Positions 1 through 9,286 are shown, counted from the stretch's first letter. The stretch is DNA of 64,000 nucleotides from Propionicimonas sp. (GCF_029975155.1 NZ_JARKPQ010000160.1:37782-101781); one strand, 5' to 3'. Numbers and translations: made by a program. The notes: generated by a model from the letters alone, not told the origin.

Positions 1-900
1 CTGGGTTACTCCAACAACGGCAACACCAACTGGGTGCGCTTCGGGGTCTCCTGGTTCGGCGTGCAGCCGTCCGAGCTGGCGAAGCTCGCGATCGTGATGT
101 GGAGCGCCGACCTGTTCGCCCGGAAGCACAAGCGCCTCTCCGACCCGAGGCACCTGCTGATCCCGTTCCTGCCGGTCTCCGGCATCCTGATCGGCCTGGT
201 CGTCCTGCAGTCCGACCTGGGCACAGGGATCATCATGGGCGCCCTCGTGCTCGCGGCACTGTGGTACGTGGGCGCGTCGTGGAAGGTGATCGCCTCGCTG
301 GTGGGCGGCGTCGCCGCGGTCGTCGGCCTGCTCGTGGTCACCACCCCGTACCGGATGACGCGGATCCTCGGCTTCTTCAACCAGGACCTCGACCCGCTGG
401 GCGTCAACCACCAGCCGATCAAGGCGATCTTCGCGCTCGCCTCCGGCGGCTGGTGGGGTCTCGGGCTGGGGGCCAGCCGGCAGAAGTGGGGCGGCCTGGT
501 CGAGTCGCACACCGACTACATGTTCGCCGTGATCGGCGAGGAGCTGGGCCTGGTCGGCACGCTGCTGGTGCTGGGCCTGTTCCTCGTGCTCGGCTACGCC
601 GGCTTCCGGATCGCGATGCGCTCCGACATCCGGTTCTGCCGCTACACCGCCGCCGGCATCACCAGCTGGTTCATGATCCAGGCGCTGGTGAACATCGCCG
701 TCGTGCTGCGGATGATGCCGGTGTTCGGCGTGCCGCTGCCGCTGCTCTCCTACGGCGGTTCCGCGCTGATGGCGAACCTGATGGCGCTCGGTGTGCTGCT
801 GGCCTGCGCGCGGCAGGAGCCGCAGTCCCGGGCGTTCCTGCGGCGCCGGCGGCGGAAGGCGGGCCAGGCGCTGGTCACCACGGCCACGGGACGCGCGTGA
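1..900 (+). CDS. ftsW: FtsW, septal peptidoglycan glycosyltransferase (5' truncated by window edge)
   Basis: SEDS-family integral membrane glycosyltransferase that polymerises lipid II at the division septum with its cognate class b PBP. The reading frame is open from base 1, so the N-terminus lies outside the window; 299 residues are visible. The family signature GVQPSELAK is near the start and the C-terminal signature PLPLLSYGGSALMANL is present, with several hydrophobic helices between them. A basic tail (RRRRRKAGQ) ends the protein. The stop overlaps the murG GTG by 3 nt (GTGA), which suggests coupled translation. The division-cluster context favours FtsW over RodA. Confidence 0.95.
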   Translation: MGYSNNGNTNWVRFGVSWFGVQPSELAKLAIVMWSADLFARKHKRLSDPRHLLIPFLPVSGILIGLVVLQSDLGTGIIMGALVLAALWYVGASWKVIASLVGGVAAVVGLLVVTTPYRMTRILGFFNQDLDPLGVNHQPIKAIFALASGGWWGLGLGASRQKWGGLVESHTDYMFAVIGEELGLVGTLLVLGLFLVLGYAGFRIAMRSDIRFCRYTAAGITSWFMIQALVNIAVVLRMMPVFGVPLPLLSYGGSALMANLMALGVLLACARQEPQSRAFLRRRRRKAGQALVTTATGRA

Positions 901-2000
901 GCGCCGTCCGGGTGGTGCTGGCCGGCGGCGGGACCGCGGGCCACACCTCACCGCTGATTGCGACCGCGCGGGCACTGCAGGACCTGGCGGACGCCGACAT
1001 CACCTGCGTCGGCACGCCCAGGGGCCTGGAGACCCGGGTCATTCCCGAGGCCGGCCTGGACCTGGAGCTGATCCCGCCCGTGCCGCTGCCGCGGCGGCTG
1101 ACGCCCGAACTGCTCGCCGTGCCCGGGCGACTGGTCCGGGCCGTGCAGGAGGCGGGTGCCATCCTGCGCACCCACGACGCGCAGGTCGCCGTCGGGTTCG
1201 GCGGCTACGTCTCGCTGCCGGTCTACCTGGCCGCGCGGCAGGCGAAGGTGCCGCTCGTGCTGCACGAGGGCAACGCCGTGCCGGGCCTGGCGAACCGGAT
1301 CGCCGCGCGGTTCACGCCGTACGTCGCGACCACGTTCCCGGACACCCGCCTGCCGCACGCCGTCCACCTCGGGCTGCCCGTGCGCGCCGGCATCGCCACT
1401 CTCGACCGTGCTGCCCGGCGGTCCGCCGCCCGCGCGGTGTTCGGACTGCCCGCCGACGGCACCGTGCTGCTGGTCAGCGGCGGCTCGCAGGGTGCCCGCA
1501 GCATCAACACCGCCACCTCCGGCGCGGCCGACCGGCTGCTCGCCGCGGGGATCTCGGTGCTGCACGTGCTGGGTCCGGCGAACCTCACCGACGAGACCGT
1601 CGCCCGCACCGACGCCGCGACCGGGGCGGGGTACGTCCCGGTCGGCTACGTCGACGAGATGGCGGACGCCTACGCCGCCGCGGACCTGATGCTGGGCCGC
1701 TCCGGCGCCGGCACGGTGATGGAGACGGCCATGACCGGGCTGCCGACGATCTTCGTCCCGCTGCCGCACGGCAACGGCGAACAGGCCCGCAACGCGAGCT
1801 TCCTCGTCGAGGCCGGGGCGGGGCTGCTGGTGGCCGACGCCGACCTGACCGCCGATCGGGTCGTGACCGAGGTGACCGCCCTCGCACAGCACCCCGACCG
1901 GCTCGACCGGATGGCCGCGGACTGCCGGCGGCTGGCACCGGCGGACGCGTCCGGCGCCCTCGCCCGACTGGTCCTCGACGCGGCGAACCGGCGACACTGA
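897..2000 (+). CDS. murG: MurG, lipid II synthase (UDP-GlcNAc transferase)
   Basis: GT28 glycosyltransferase that transfers GlcNAc from UDP-GlcNAc to lipid I on the inner face of the membrane, giving lipid II. The GTG at 897 overlaps the ftsW stop. The ORF track's start at 99 is only open frame inside ftsW. The product is 367 aa. The N-terminal glycine loop is GGGTAGHTSP, followed by HEGNAVPGLANR, the nucleotide-binding GGSQGARSIN, and the donor-site stretch LGRSGAGTVMETAMTGLP with NGEQ. Only 4 nt separate it from murC. Confidence 0.96.
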   Translation: MSAVRVVLAGGGTAGHTSPLIATARALQDLADADITCVGTPRGLETRVIPEAGLDLELIPPVPLPRRLTPELLAVPGRLVRAVQEAGAILRTHDAQVAVGFGGYVSLPVYLAARQAKVPLVLHEGNAVPGLANRIAARFTPYVATTFPDTRLPHAVHLGLPVRAGIATLDRAARRSAARAVFGLPADGTVLLVSGGSQGARSINTATSGAADRLLAAGISVLHVLGPANLTDETVARTDAATGAGYVPVGYVDEMADAYAAADLMLGRSGAGTVMETAMTGLPTIFVPLPHGNGEQARNASFLVEAGAGLLVADADLTADRVVTEVTALAQHPDRLDRMAADCRRLAPADASGALARLVLDAANRRH

Positions 2001-2004
2001 ACCC

Positions 2005-3414
2005 ATGCTGGTCCAACCTGTCGACCTCGTGCCCGTGCCCGACCTCGGGCCCGTGCACTTCATCGCGGTCGGCGGCGCCGGCATGAGCGGCATCGCCGCG
2101 ATGTACGCGCAGTTGGGCGTGCGGGTGTCCGGCAGCGACCAGACCGACTCGGCGACGCTGGCGGAGCTGGCCGGGCTCGGCGTCCGGACGTTCGTCGGAC
2201 ACGATGCCGGCCAGCTGGGGGACGCCAGCACCGTGGTCGTGTCCTCCGCGGTCCGCGAGACCAACCCCGAGCTGATCGAGGCCCGGCGGCGCGGCCTGCG
2301 GGTGTGGCACCGCAGCGCGGCCCTCGCCGCGCTGATGCTGGGCCGGCGGGGGATCGCGGTCACCGGCACCCACGGCAAGACCACCACGTCCGCGATGACC
2401 GCCGTCCTGCTGGCCGGCGCCGGTGCCGACCCCGGCTGGGTGGTGGGTTCGCCGCTCGCCGCCACGGGCCGCGCCTGGCACACGGGGGCGGGGGAGCCGT
2501 TCGTGGTGGAGGCGGACGAGAGCGACGGGTCGTTCCTGCAGTACCCGGCCGACGTGGTGGTGATCACCAACGTCGAGGCCGACCACCTGGACAACTGGGG
2601 CACGGCGGAGGCCTATGCCGCCGGCTTTGTCGAGCTGGCGACCGGTCCCGCCGTGACCACGGTCGTGATCAGCGCGGACGACCCCGGCGCCGTCGCGATC
2701 ACTCCGGCGATCCGGGACGCGGGCAAGCGCGTGGTCACCTTCGGCGAGGGCGCCGGAGCCGACGTCCGGATCACGGCCGTCGAGCTCCCGCCGGGCCGCG
2801 CGCGGGCCGTGCTGGAGACGGCGGGCGACACCGGGGAGGTCGTGCTGGGCGTCCCGGGCCGCTACAACCTGCAGAACGCCGCCGCCGCCTACGCGGTGGG
2901 CAGGGCGCTCGGCGTCGACGGCCCCGCGCTGCGGGCGGCAGCCGGTGGCTTCAGCGGCACCCAACGCCGGTTCCAGCCGGTGGCCGACGTCGCGGGCGTC
3001 CGCGTGTTCGACGACTACGCGCACCACCCGACCGAGGTGGCCGCCACCCTCACCGCCGCCCGCGGTCTGGTCGGCGCCGGACGGCTGGTTGCCTGCTTCC
3101 AGCCGCACCTGTTCACCCGCACCCGCGACTTCGCCACCGAGTTCGGCCGGGTGCTCGCACCGGCGGACGAGGTCCTCGTGCTGGGCATCTACCCCGCGCG
3201 GGAGGACCCCATCCCCGGAGTCACCGGACGCCTCGTCGCCGACGCCGTCGCCGTCCTCGCGCCCGATCGCGTGCACTACGTGGAGACCGTGGCCGAGGCA
3301 GCACCCGCCCTGGCGGAGCTGGTCCGGCCCGGTGACGTCGTGGTCACCCTCGGCGCCGGGGACGTCACCACGGTCGGTCCCCGGCTCGCCACCCTGCTGG
3401 AGCAGCGGGCGTGA
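2005..3414 (+). CDS. murC: MurC, UDP-N-acetylmuramate--L-alanine ligase
   Basis: Cytoplasmic Mur ligase adding the first amino acid, L-Ala, to UDP-MurNAc with ATP hydrolysis. At 469 aa it has the usual family length. Visible motifs are the N-terminal Rossmann-like GGAGMSGIA, the P-loop GTHGKTTTSAM, the acidic EADESDGSF and the C-terminal DDYAHHPTEV. ATG start 4 nt after murG; the stop overlaps the ftsQ GTG by 4 nt. It lies between murG and ftsQ, the common actinobacterial order. Confidence 0.96.
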   Translation: MLVQPVDLVPVPDLGPVHFIAVGGAGMSGIAAMYAQLGVRVSGSDQTDSATLAELAGLGVRTFVGHDAGQLGDASTVVVSSAVRETNPELIEARRRGLRVWHRSAALAALMLGRRGIAVTGTHGKTTTSAMTAVLLAGAGADPGWVVGSPLAATGRAWHTGAGEPFVVEADESDGSFLQYPADVVVITNVEADHLDNWGTAEAYAAGFVELATGPAVTTVVISADDPGAVAITPAIRDAGKRVVTFGEGAGADVRITAVELPPGRARAVLETAGDTGEVVLGVPGRYNLQNAAAAYAVGRALGVDGPALRAAAGGFSGTQRRFQPVADVAGVRVFDDYAHHPTEVAATLTAARGLVGAGRLVACFQPHLFTRTRDFATEFGRVLAPADEVLVLGIYPAREDPIPGVTGRLVADAVAVLAPDRVHYVETVAEAAPALAELVRPGDVVVTLGAGDVTTVGPRLATLLEQRA

Positions 3415-4127
3415 GCCAGGTCAGCGACGTCACCAACCGGCTGCAGCTGCGCCGCCGCGACACCCGCCGGCGGCGGGTGCTGCGCTGGCTCGCGGTCGGG
3501 CTCGTGCTCGCCGTGCTGGCCGGCGCGGGCTACGTGGTCGGGTTCTCGCCGTTGCTGGCCGTGAGGACCGTCAGCGTCTCGGGCACGGCGCTGCTCGGGA
3601 AGTCCGACGTGCTGGACGCCGCCGCGGTCGGTCTCGGCACCCCGCTCGCGCGGCTGGACACCGGTGAGGTCGCCGACCGGGTCGCGGGACTGCCGCCGGT
3701 GGCCGCGGTCACGGTGACCCGCAGCTGGCCGGACACGGTGCGGATCGTGGTGACCGAGCGGAAGGCCCGGCTCGCCGTCCCCGCCGGCGGGGGATACCTG
3801 CTCGCCGACGCCACCGGGGTGGTCTTCGAGGCCGTGGCGACGGCCCCGTCCGGTCTGGTGGTGGTCGCCGCGGACCCGGCCGAACAGCAGGTGCTGGTCG
3901 ACGTCGGCACGGTGTTCTCCGCCCTCAGCCCGCGGACGGCCGCGAAGGTGTCGCGCCTCGCCGCGCCGAGCCGGGACGGCATCGAGCTGCGGCTGCGGGA
4001 CGGCAGCAGGGTGATCTGGGGGAGCGCGGAGGACTCGGCGCTGAAGAGCCAGGTGCTGGACGAGCTGATGCCGCTCGGCGGCACCGAGTTCAACGTGTCC
4101 GCGCCGGCCTTCCCGACCCGCCGCTGA
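3411..4127 (+). CDS. ftsQ: FtsQ, divisome assembly protein
   Basis: Bitopic membrane protein that links early and late divisome components with FtsB/FtsL. It is 238 aa: a short arginine-rich cytoplasmic N-terminus (RRRDTRRRR), one transmembrane helix at about residues 24-44, then a POTRA domain starting near AVRTVSVSGTALL, and an FtsQ domain with SWPDTVRIVVTERKA. The GTG start overlaps the murC stop. FtsQ sequences diverge strongly, so topology and position carry much of the call. Confidence 0.92.
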   Translation: MSQVSDVTNRLQLRRRDTRRRRVLRWLAVGLVLAVLAGAGYVVGFSPLLAVRTVSVSGTALLGKSDVLDAAAVGLGTPLARLDTGEVADRVAGLPPVAAVTVTRSWPDTVRIVVTERKARLAVPAGGGYLLADATGVVFEAVATAPSGLVVVAADPAEQQVLVDVGTVFSALSPRTAAKVSRLAAPSRDGIELRLRDGSRVIWGSAEDSALKSQVLDELMPLGGTEFNVSAPAFPTRR

Positions 4128-4185
4128 GCCGCCCGGGACAACCCTGAACCCCTACTTGAGGGACACGCCGAGCCGCCCGGCATTC

Positions 4186-4216
4186 TTGGACACCCCGCTC
4201 GCGGGTTGCCTAGCCT
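4186..4216 (+). promoter_or_regulatory. Promoter of ftsZ
   Basis: TTGGAC (4186-4191), 19-nt spacer, TAGCCT (4211-4216), about 100 nt before the ftsZ start in the ftsQ-ftsZ gap. The same two hexamers precede divIVA. Inferred from sequence only. Confidence 0.5.
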
Positions 4217-4313
4217 TGAGGCCACGCCGAAGCAGTTGCCTTCCCCGGTTCGCCCGCTTCGTCGAGCCATGGCTGTGAATACGGGAACAAGTGCTGGAGT
4301 AAGGGTGGCTTTC

Positions 4314-5471
4314 GTGGGAACTGCGTCCCAGAACTACCTCGCCATCATCAAGGTGGTCGGGGTCGGCGGCGGCGGCGTGAACGCCGTGAACCGGATGATC
4401 GAATCGGGCCTGCGCGGGGTCGAGTTCATCGCGGTGAACACCGACGCCCAGGCACTGTTGATGAGCGACGCCGACGTGAAGCTCGACATCGGCCGCGACC
4501 TCACCCGGGGTCTCGGCGCGGGCGCCGACCCGGCGAAGGGCCAGCAGGCCGCCGAGGACCACGCGGACGAGATCGAGGAGGTGCTCAAGGGCGCCGACAT
4601 GGTCGTCGTCACCGCGGGCGAGGGCGGCGGCACCGGCACCGGTGGCGCGCCCGTCGTGGCCAGGATCGCCCGCTCGCTGGGCGCGCTGACCATCGGCGTG
4701 GTCACCCGTCCGTTCAGCTTCGAGGGACGCCGCCGCGCCACCCAGGCCGAGGACGGCATCGGCACCCTCCGCGAAGAGGTCGACACCCTGATCGTCATCC
4801 CCAACGACAAGCTGCTGGAGATGACCGATCACCACGTGGCGATCCTCGACGCGTTCCGCCAGGCCGACCAGGTGCTGATGCAGGGCGTCTCCGGCATCAC
4901 CGACCTGATCACCACGCCCGGCCTGATCAACCACGACTTCGCCGACGTGAAGGCGGTCATGCAGAACGCCGGGTCGGCCCTGATGGGCATCGGCTCCGCG
5001 CGTGGCGAGGACCGGGCGCGCGCCGCCGCCGAGATGGCGGTCTCCTCCCCGCTGCTGGAGGCCAGCATCGAGGGCGCCCACGGCGTCCTGCTGTCCATCG
5101 CCGGTGGCTCCGATCTCGGCCTGTTCGAGGTCTCCGCCGCGGCGAACCTGATCGAGGCCGCCGCCCACGAGGATGCCAACATCATCTTCGGCACCGTGAT
5201 CGACGACGCGCTCGGCGACGAGGTGCGCGTGACGGTGATCGCCGCCGGCTTCGACGGCGGGCTGCTGCCGCGCAAGGCGCCCGCCCGCCCGGAGGTGCGC
5301 CGTCCCGAGCCGGTCGCGCCGCGTCCCGCCCCGGTGCCGCCGGCACCGGTGGTCGATGAGGAGCCCGACGAGCCCGCTCCCGTCGAGGAGGCTCCCGCCG
5401 AGCCTCGCGTGCGGCCGGTCGCACCGCCGGTCGACGACGACGACCTGGACGTGCCGGACTTCCTGAAGTAG
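4314..5471 (+). CDS. ftsZ: FtsZ, tubulin-like division GTPase
   Basis: Forms the cytokinetic Z ring. The N-terminal GTPase domain carries [16 protein letters not shown] and the tubulin signature [14 protein letters not shown] proline/acidic linker of about 60 residues leads to the conserved C-terminal tail DLDVPDFLK, which binds SepF and other partners. The ORF track begins at TTG 4206. I prefer GTG 4314 (product [13 protein letters not shown], 385 aa) because family members start a few residues before NYLA and an AAGGG box lies 8 nt upstream. GTG 4305, with GGAG 5 nt before it, is the alternative. Confidence 0.96.
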   Translation: MGTASQNYLAIIKVVGVGGGGVNAVNRMIESGLRGVEFIAVNTDAQALLMSDADVKLDIGRDLTRGLGAGADPAKGQQAAEDHADEIEEVLKGADMVVVTAGEGGGTGTGGAPVVARIARSLGALTIGVVTRPFSFEGRRRATQAEDGIGTLREEVDTLIVIPNDKLLEMTDHHVAILDAFRQADQVLMQGVSGITDLITTPGLINHDFADVKAVMQNAGSALMGIGSARGEDRARAAAEMAVSSPLLEASIEGAHGVLLSIAGGSDLGLFEVSAAANLIEAAAHEDANIIFGTVIDDALGDEVRVTVIAAGFDGGLLPRKAPARPEVRRPEPVAPRPAPVPPAPVVDEEPDEPAPVEEAPAEPRVRPVAPPVDDDDLDVPDFLK

Positions 5472-5485
5472 CCCTTCGGCACACA

Positions 5486-6172
5486 GTGTTCAGTTACCGC
5501 AACGACCCCGGCACCGATGGTGCCGGGGTCGCGTGCTGCGACGCGGTTGCGCCCGACGGCGGGGTGCTCGACCTCCGCGGCGCGGCCGACCGGGCGCTGG
5601 TCGCGGGCGAACTCGGCGTGCCGCTGCTCACCGTCCACCAGGTGCACGGTGATCGGGTGCTCACGGTGGACGCGGCCACCGACCCGGTGGCGCTGGCCGG
5701 CGAGCGGGCCGACGCGCTGGTCACCGCCGTTCGGGGCGTCGCTCTCGCCGTCCGGGTCGCCGACTGCCTGCCGGTCCTGTTCGCCGACGCCGCGGCCGGT
5801 GTGGCCGGCGCGGCCCACGCCGGCCGGGTCGGCCTCGCCGCCGGTGTCCTGCCCGCGACCGTCGCCCGGCTGACCGACCTCGGCGCGACCCGGATCACCG
5901 CCTGGATCGGTCCGCACATCTGCGGCGCCTGCTACGAGGTCCCGGAGTCGCTGCGGGACGAGTTCGCCATCGCCCACCCCGCCGCCGCGGCCACCACGAG
6001 CTGGGGCACACCGTCCCTCGACCTCGGCGCGGCCGCCGAGGCGCAGCTCGGCGCCCTCGGCTGCACGGTCGTCCGCGCCGATCCGTGCACCCGCACCACG
6101 CCCACGCTGCACTCCTACCGCCGCGACGGCGACCGTTCCGGCCGTCAGGCGGGCGTGGTCTGGCTGCCCTGA
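5486..6172 (+). CDS. pgeF: PgeF-like peptidoglycan editing factor / multicopper-family purine phosphorylase (YfiH/LACC1 family)
   Basis: DUF152-family enzyme of 228 aa. Relatives act as peptidoglycan-editing factors that keep L-Ser out of the stem peptide, or as purine nucleoside phosphorylases; the substrate here is not provable. Visible motifs are VHQVHGDRV, VRVADCLPVLF and GPHICGACYEVP, which supply the metal-binding His/Cys set. The usual HAGWRG is HAGRVG here, a small deviation. GTG start 14 nt after ftsZ. Placement between ftsZ and sepF is the standard actinobacterial arrangement. Confidence 0.9.
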   Translation: MFSYRNDPGTDGAGVACCDAVAPDGGVLDLRGAADRALVAGELGVPLLTVHQVHGDRVLTVDAATDPVALAGERADALVTAVRGVALAVRVADCLPVLFADAAAGVAGAAHAGRVGLAAGVLPATVARLTDLGATRITAWIGPHICGACYEVPESLRDEFAIAHPAAAATTSWGTPSLDLGAAAEAQLGALGCTVVRADPCTRTTPTLHSYRRDGDRSGRQAGVVWLP

Positions 6173-6210
6173 CCCGGGCGTGCCTCCGCGATCGGGACAC
6201 GGTGCGCGGT

Positions 6211-6216
6211 TAGCAT
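6211..6216 (+). promoter_or_regulatory. -10 hexamer before sepF
   Basis: TAGCAT, 33 nt upstream of the sepF ATG. No convincing -35 is visible. It may add an internal start to the ftsZ-pgeF-sepF run. Confidence 0.3.
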
Positions 6217-6249
6217 CGGTTGGGACTGGTGAGACGTAAGGGGCGAGTG

Positions 6250-6723
6250 ATGGCTGATCGCTTGAAGAAGGCGGCCGTGTGGCTGGGCCTGGTGTCCGAC
6301 AACGACTACGCGGAGACGGAGCCCGGCACCGAGGACGTGACGGAGCAGGTCCTCGAGCGCAGGGACGCCGAGGAGCGCCCCGCGTCCGCGACGGTCACCG
6401 AGCTCGAGACCCGGCGCCCGGCGCGGGAGCACCCGCGCGTCGCCGACATCAACCGGATCATCACCGTGCACCCCCGGACCTACAACGAGGCGCGCACGAT
6501 CGGGGAGAACTTCCGCGACGGCATCCCGGTGATCATGAACCTCGGCGACATGGAGGACGCGGACGCCAAGCGGCTGGTCGACTTCTCCGCCGGCCTGATC
6601 TTTGGACTGCGTGGCAGCATTGAGCGCATCACCAGCAAGGTGTTCCTGCTCTCGCCACACAATGTGACCGTGGCGGCCGAGGACAAGGAACGTCTCGCCG
6701 GGGGCTTCTTCAACCAGTCCTGA
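6250..6723 (+). CDS. sepF: SepF, FtsZ membrane anchor
   Basis: Binds the FtsZ C-terminal tail and tethers the Z ring to the membrane through an N-terminal amphipathic helix. The product is 157 aa from ATG 6250, preceded by TAAGGGG at 6-nt spacing; the ORF track start at TTG 6220 is rejected. The N-terminus MADRLKKAAVWLGLV forms the amphipathic helix, and an acidic variable linker follows. The DUF552 core has DINRIITVHPRTYNEA and VDFSAGLIFGLRGSIE, ending in the typical GGFFNQS. Confidence 0.95.
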   Translation: MADRLKKAAVWLGLVSDNDYAETEPGTEDVTEQVLERRDAEERPASATVTELETRRPAREHPRVADINRIITVHPRTYNEARTIGENFRDGIPVIMNLGDMEDADAKRLVDFSAGLIFGLRGSIERITSKVFLLSPHNVTVAAEDKERLAGGFFNQS

Positions 6724-6735
6724 AAGGTGGCCGGG

Positions 6736-7011
6736 ATGGGCCTGATCCTCGCCGGAATCCACTGGATCCTGCTCGCATTCCTCGCCCTGCTCACGATCCG
6801 CGCGGTGCTCGCCCTCGTCCCGCTGTTCGCCCGCGACTGGGAGCCGAAGGGCGGCCTGCGCGTGCTGGCCGAGCTCGTGCTGACCCTCACCGATCCGCCG
6901 ATCCGGTTCCTCGGGCGCTTCCTGCCGCCGGTCCGGCTCGGCGGCCTCCAGCTGGACCTCGCTTTCACCGTGGTCTACTTCGCCGTGCTCGTCCTGCTGC
7001 GCTGGATCTGA
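6736..7011 (+). CDS. YggT-family membrane protein
   Basis: Small protein of 91 aa with two hydrophobic segments: about residues 5-27, and a C-terminal helix ending VVYFAVLVLLRWI. The YggT pattern includes DPPIRFLGRFLPPVRLGGLQLDLA between the helices. Its role is poorly defined; genes of this family sit between sepF and divIVA across actinobacteria, which suggests a link to division or polar growth. I chose ATG 6736, with AAAGG 8 nt upstream, over the in-frame GTG 6727. Confidence 0.88.
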   Translation: MGLILAGIHWILLAFLALLTIRAVLALVPLFARDWEPKGGLRVLAELVLTLTDPPIRFLGRFLPPVRLGGLQLDLAFTVVYFAVLVLLRWI

Positions 7012-7081
7012 GGGCAGCAGGACCCCGGCAGCAATGTCTCCACCTCTGGTTTACCCCTGCGCGACGCGGATCCCCCGGTGC

Positions 7082-7111
7082 TTGGACTGGACATTCCGTA
7101 CGCACTAGCCT
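7082..7111 (+). promoter_or_regulatory. Promoter of divIVA
   Basis: TTGGAC (7082-7087), 18-nt spacer, TAGCCT (7106-7111), about 60 nt before the divIVA ATG. These are the same hexamers as before ftsZ. The rest of the 160-nt yggT-divIVA gap shows nothing else. Confidence 0.5.
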
Positions 7112-7171
7112 GAGAGCGCCCGTTCGGGGCCCGCTGGCACGGGTTCCGTAACCAATCACGTGAGGTGAGCA

Positions 7172-8173
7172 ATGACCCTGACCCTCGAGCAGGTCCGCCA
7201 GACCCGCTTTCACCTGGCCCGGCGGAACGGCTACGAACCCGTCGACGTCGACAACTTCGTCGACAAGGTAGAGGCCACGCTCTCGGCGCTCACCGAGGAG
7301 AACGCCACCCTCAAGCAGCAGGTCGACGCGCTGGGCTCCAGCGAGCCGTCCAGCATCTTCGTGCCCGGCGACTCGACGGACGCGGACAAGCTGAAGGCCG
7401 ACCTGCAGGGCCGCCAGGCCGAGCTGGACGGAGTGCGGGGCGAGCTCGCCGCCCGCGCCGACGAGCTCACCCAGCGCAGCCAGGAACTCGAACAGGCCCG
7501 TGGCGAGCTCGCCGCCCGGCAGGCGGAGCTCGACGCCCTGCGCGCCGAGGTGGAGCACCTTCGCCAGGCCGCCGCGCAGCCGGCCCCGGTGGCCCAGCCC
7601 GAGCAGCCCCAGGTGCCCACCGGCAAGGTCGAGAACATCGTCGTGACCACGTCCGCGGAGGCGTCCCCGGCGGTCACGCGCCTGCTGCAGATGGCGACGG
7701 AACAGTCCGAGCGGCTGGTCGGTGAGGCCCAGGTCGAGGCGCAGCGGATCGTGTCGTCCGCCCGGGCAGAGGCCGAGAGCGTCATCGACAACGCCAACAA
7801 GAAGTCCCACGAGACCCTCACCGATGCGCGTACCCGTGCCGACCGGATCGAGTCCGAGGCCCGCGTCAACGCGGAGAAGGTGACCACCGAGGCGCAGCAG
7901 CGCGCGGACGCCGTCAACGGCGAGGCCGACGCCCGCAGGGCGGAGCTGTTCACGGCTCTCGAGCAGGAGCGGGACGTGCTCCGCGGCAAGGTCGATCACC
8001 TGCGCAGCTTCGAGTCCAGCTTCCGTTCGAATCTGGCCAACCACCTGCAGAGCCAGATCAAGGCGCTCACCGACGCCACGATCGAGCCGTCCGACACCCC
8101 GCAGATCCTCAGCGAGCCCGCCGCGGAGTCCGCGACCCCGCGGCTGGACGCGCTGCTCAGCGAAGGCAACTGA
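7172..8173 (+). CDS. divIVA: DivIVA/Wag31-like polar growth and cell-division scaffold
   Basis: Coiled-coil protein that in actinobacteria marks curved membrane at poles and septa and organises wall synthesis. The 333-aa product begins with the lipid-binding DivIVA domain (MTLTLEQVRQTRFHLARRNG ... VDVDNFVDKVEATL). A long heptad-rich region follows (ELDGVRGELAARADELTQRS and similar), then a Pro/Gln-rich gap near residues 130-150, and a second coiled coil with many QRIVSSARAEAE-type repeats. AGGTGAG precedes the ATG. Confidence 0.93.
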   Translation: MTLTLEQVRQTRFHLARRNGYEPVDVDNFVDKVEATLSALTEENATLKQQVDALGSSEPSSIFVPGDSTDADKLKADLQGRQAELDGVRGELAARADELTQRSQELEQARGELAARQAELDALRAEVEHLRQAAAQPAPVAQPEQPQVPTGKVENIVVTTSAEASPAVTRLLQMATEQSERLVGEAQVEAQRIVSSARAEAESVIDNANKKSHETLTDARTRADRIESEARVNAEKVTTEAQQRADAVNGEADARRAELFTALEQERDVLRGKVDHLRSFESSFRSNLANHLQSQIKALTDATIEPSDTPQILSEPAAESATPRLDALLSEGN

Positions 8174-8184
8174 CCGAATCCACG

Positions 8185-8226
8185 CTTCCCGCCACCCGCG
8201 GCCCACGGCTTGCGAGTGGCGGGAAG
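8185..8226 (+). terminator. Hairpin after divIVA
   Basis: Perfect 11-bp inverted repeat CTTCCCGCCAC / GTGGCGGGAAG (8185-8195 and 8216-8226) with a 20-nt loop, 12 nt after the divIVA stop. There is no T-tract, so it could be a terminator or an attenuator. Confidence 0.45.
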
Positions 8227-8285
8227 TGTCGCGTCCGGGCAGGTGGTACTCTCCCTGCTCAAGCATGAGCAGGAGGAGTCTTTCG

Positions 8286-8726
8286 ATGGCGTCGGCACAC
8301 ACCCGGGAGAGCGGGCCCACCCGCACAGCTGCCGTTGACTTCCCCGTCGCCGAGGGCGAGGATCCCTGGACCGAGGAGGAGGTCGAGGAGGTCCGCCAGG
8401 AGCTGCTGGCCGACATCGCGCGGATGGAGCGGGCGATCGAGGTCGCAGAGGCCGGCCTCGCCGACCTGTTCGAGGAGGGCGCGGACGGTGCCGGCCGCGA
8501 CCCGGCCGACGTGGGCTCGTCCAACTTCGAGCGCGACCAGGAGATGTCGCTGGCGCAGAACGCCCGCGACATGCTGGAGCAGGCCCAGCTGGCCTACCGC
8601 ATGTTCGAGGCGGGCAACTACGGCATCTGCGAGTCCTGCGGCCAGCCGATCGGCAAGGACCGGCTCCAGGTGTTCCCGCGCGCGACGATGTGCGTCGCCT
8701 GCAAGCAGCGGGAGGAACGGCGATAG
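8286..8726 (+). CDS. TraR/DksA-family zinc-finger protein
   Basis: 146-aa protein with an acidic, helical N-terminal half (EEEVEEVRQELLADIARMERAIE) and a C4 zinc finger near the C-terminus (CESCGQPI ... CVACKQREERR). The family binds the RNA polymerase secondary channel; whether this one responds to ppGpp is unknown. ATG 8286 has an excellent AGGAGGAG box 7 nt upstream, so the longer ORF-track start at 8226 is rejected. It lies just upstream of lspA and rluD. Confidence 0.9.
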   Translation: MASAHTRESGPTRTAAVDFPVAEGEDPWTEEEVEEVRQELLADIARMERAIEVAEAGLADLFEEGADGAGRDPADVGSSNFERDQEMSLAQNARDMLEQAQLAYRMFEAGNYGICESCGQPIGKDRLQVFPRATMCVACKQREERR

Positions 8727-8743
8727 CCGGCGAACCGGCCGCC

Positions 8744-9286
8744 GTGGAGGTTCCGGCCACCGTCGAGGTGAACGTGGTCCGGCTGCGGGTGCTCACCCTC
8801 GGCATCGCCGTGATCGGCTTCTGCCTCGACCTCCTGGCCAAGAACATCGCGCTCGCCACCCTCGACCCCACCCGGCCGATCCCGCTGCTGGGCGGCCTGG
8901 TCACCCTGCAGCTGATCCGCAACCCCGGGGCGGCCTTCAGCATGGGCGAGAACTTCACGGTCGTCCTGACGGGCGTGGCGATCGCCGCCCTGGTCGGAGT
9001 GCTCGGATGGGTGCTGCCGCGCGTCCGGCATATCGGCTGGGCGGTGGCCATCGGCTTCCTGCTGGCCGGCATCACCGGGAACCTGGCCGATCGGCTGTTC
9101 CGGGAGCCGGGGCCGTTCCGCGGCCACGTGGTCGACTTCATCCAGCTGCCGTACTTCGCGATCTTCAACGTCGCCGACATGTTCATCACCGCGGCCGCCG
9201 TGCTGGTGATCTGGCTGTCGATGATCACGCAGGTCTCCCTCGGTGGCGTCCGGCTGAAGGAGCGGCCCGGCGGGGGCGATGAGTAG
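8744..9286 (+). CDS. lspA: LspA, lipoprotein signal peptidase (signal peptidase II)
   Basis: Membrane aspartyl protease that cleaves prolipoproteins before the lipidated Cys. About four transmembrane helices are visible. The catalytic motifs are [20 protein letters not shown] and the second Asp in IFNVADMFI. The start is uncertain: no ribosome-binding site fits well. GTG 8744 gives 180 aa, a normal size; GTG 8768 is possible, and the ORF-track start at 8690 lies inside the upstream gene. The stop overlaps rluD by 8 nt. Lipoproteins elsewhere in the window (13670, 18952) would be clients. Confidence 0.92.
   Translation: MEVPATVEVNVVRLRVLTLGIAVIGFCLDLLAKNIALATLDPTRPIPLLGGLVTLQLIRNPGAAFSMGENFTVVLTGVAIAALVGVLGWVLPRVRHIGWAVAIGFLLAGITGNLADRLFREPGPFRGHVVDFIQLPYFAIFNVADMFITAAAVLVIWLSMITQVSLGGVRLKERPGGGDE

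Noticed and set aside
4206-4313. Extended N-terminus of FtsZ from TTG 4206
   Set aside because: Family members begin a few residues before NYLA, and the extension would include the putative promoter -10.
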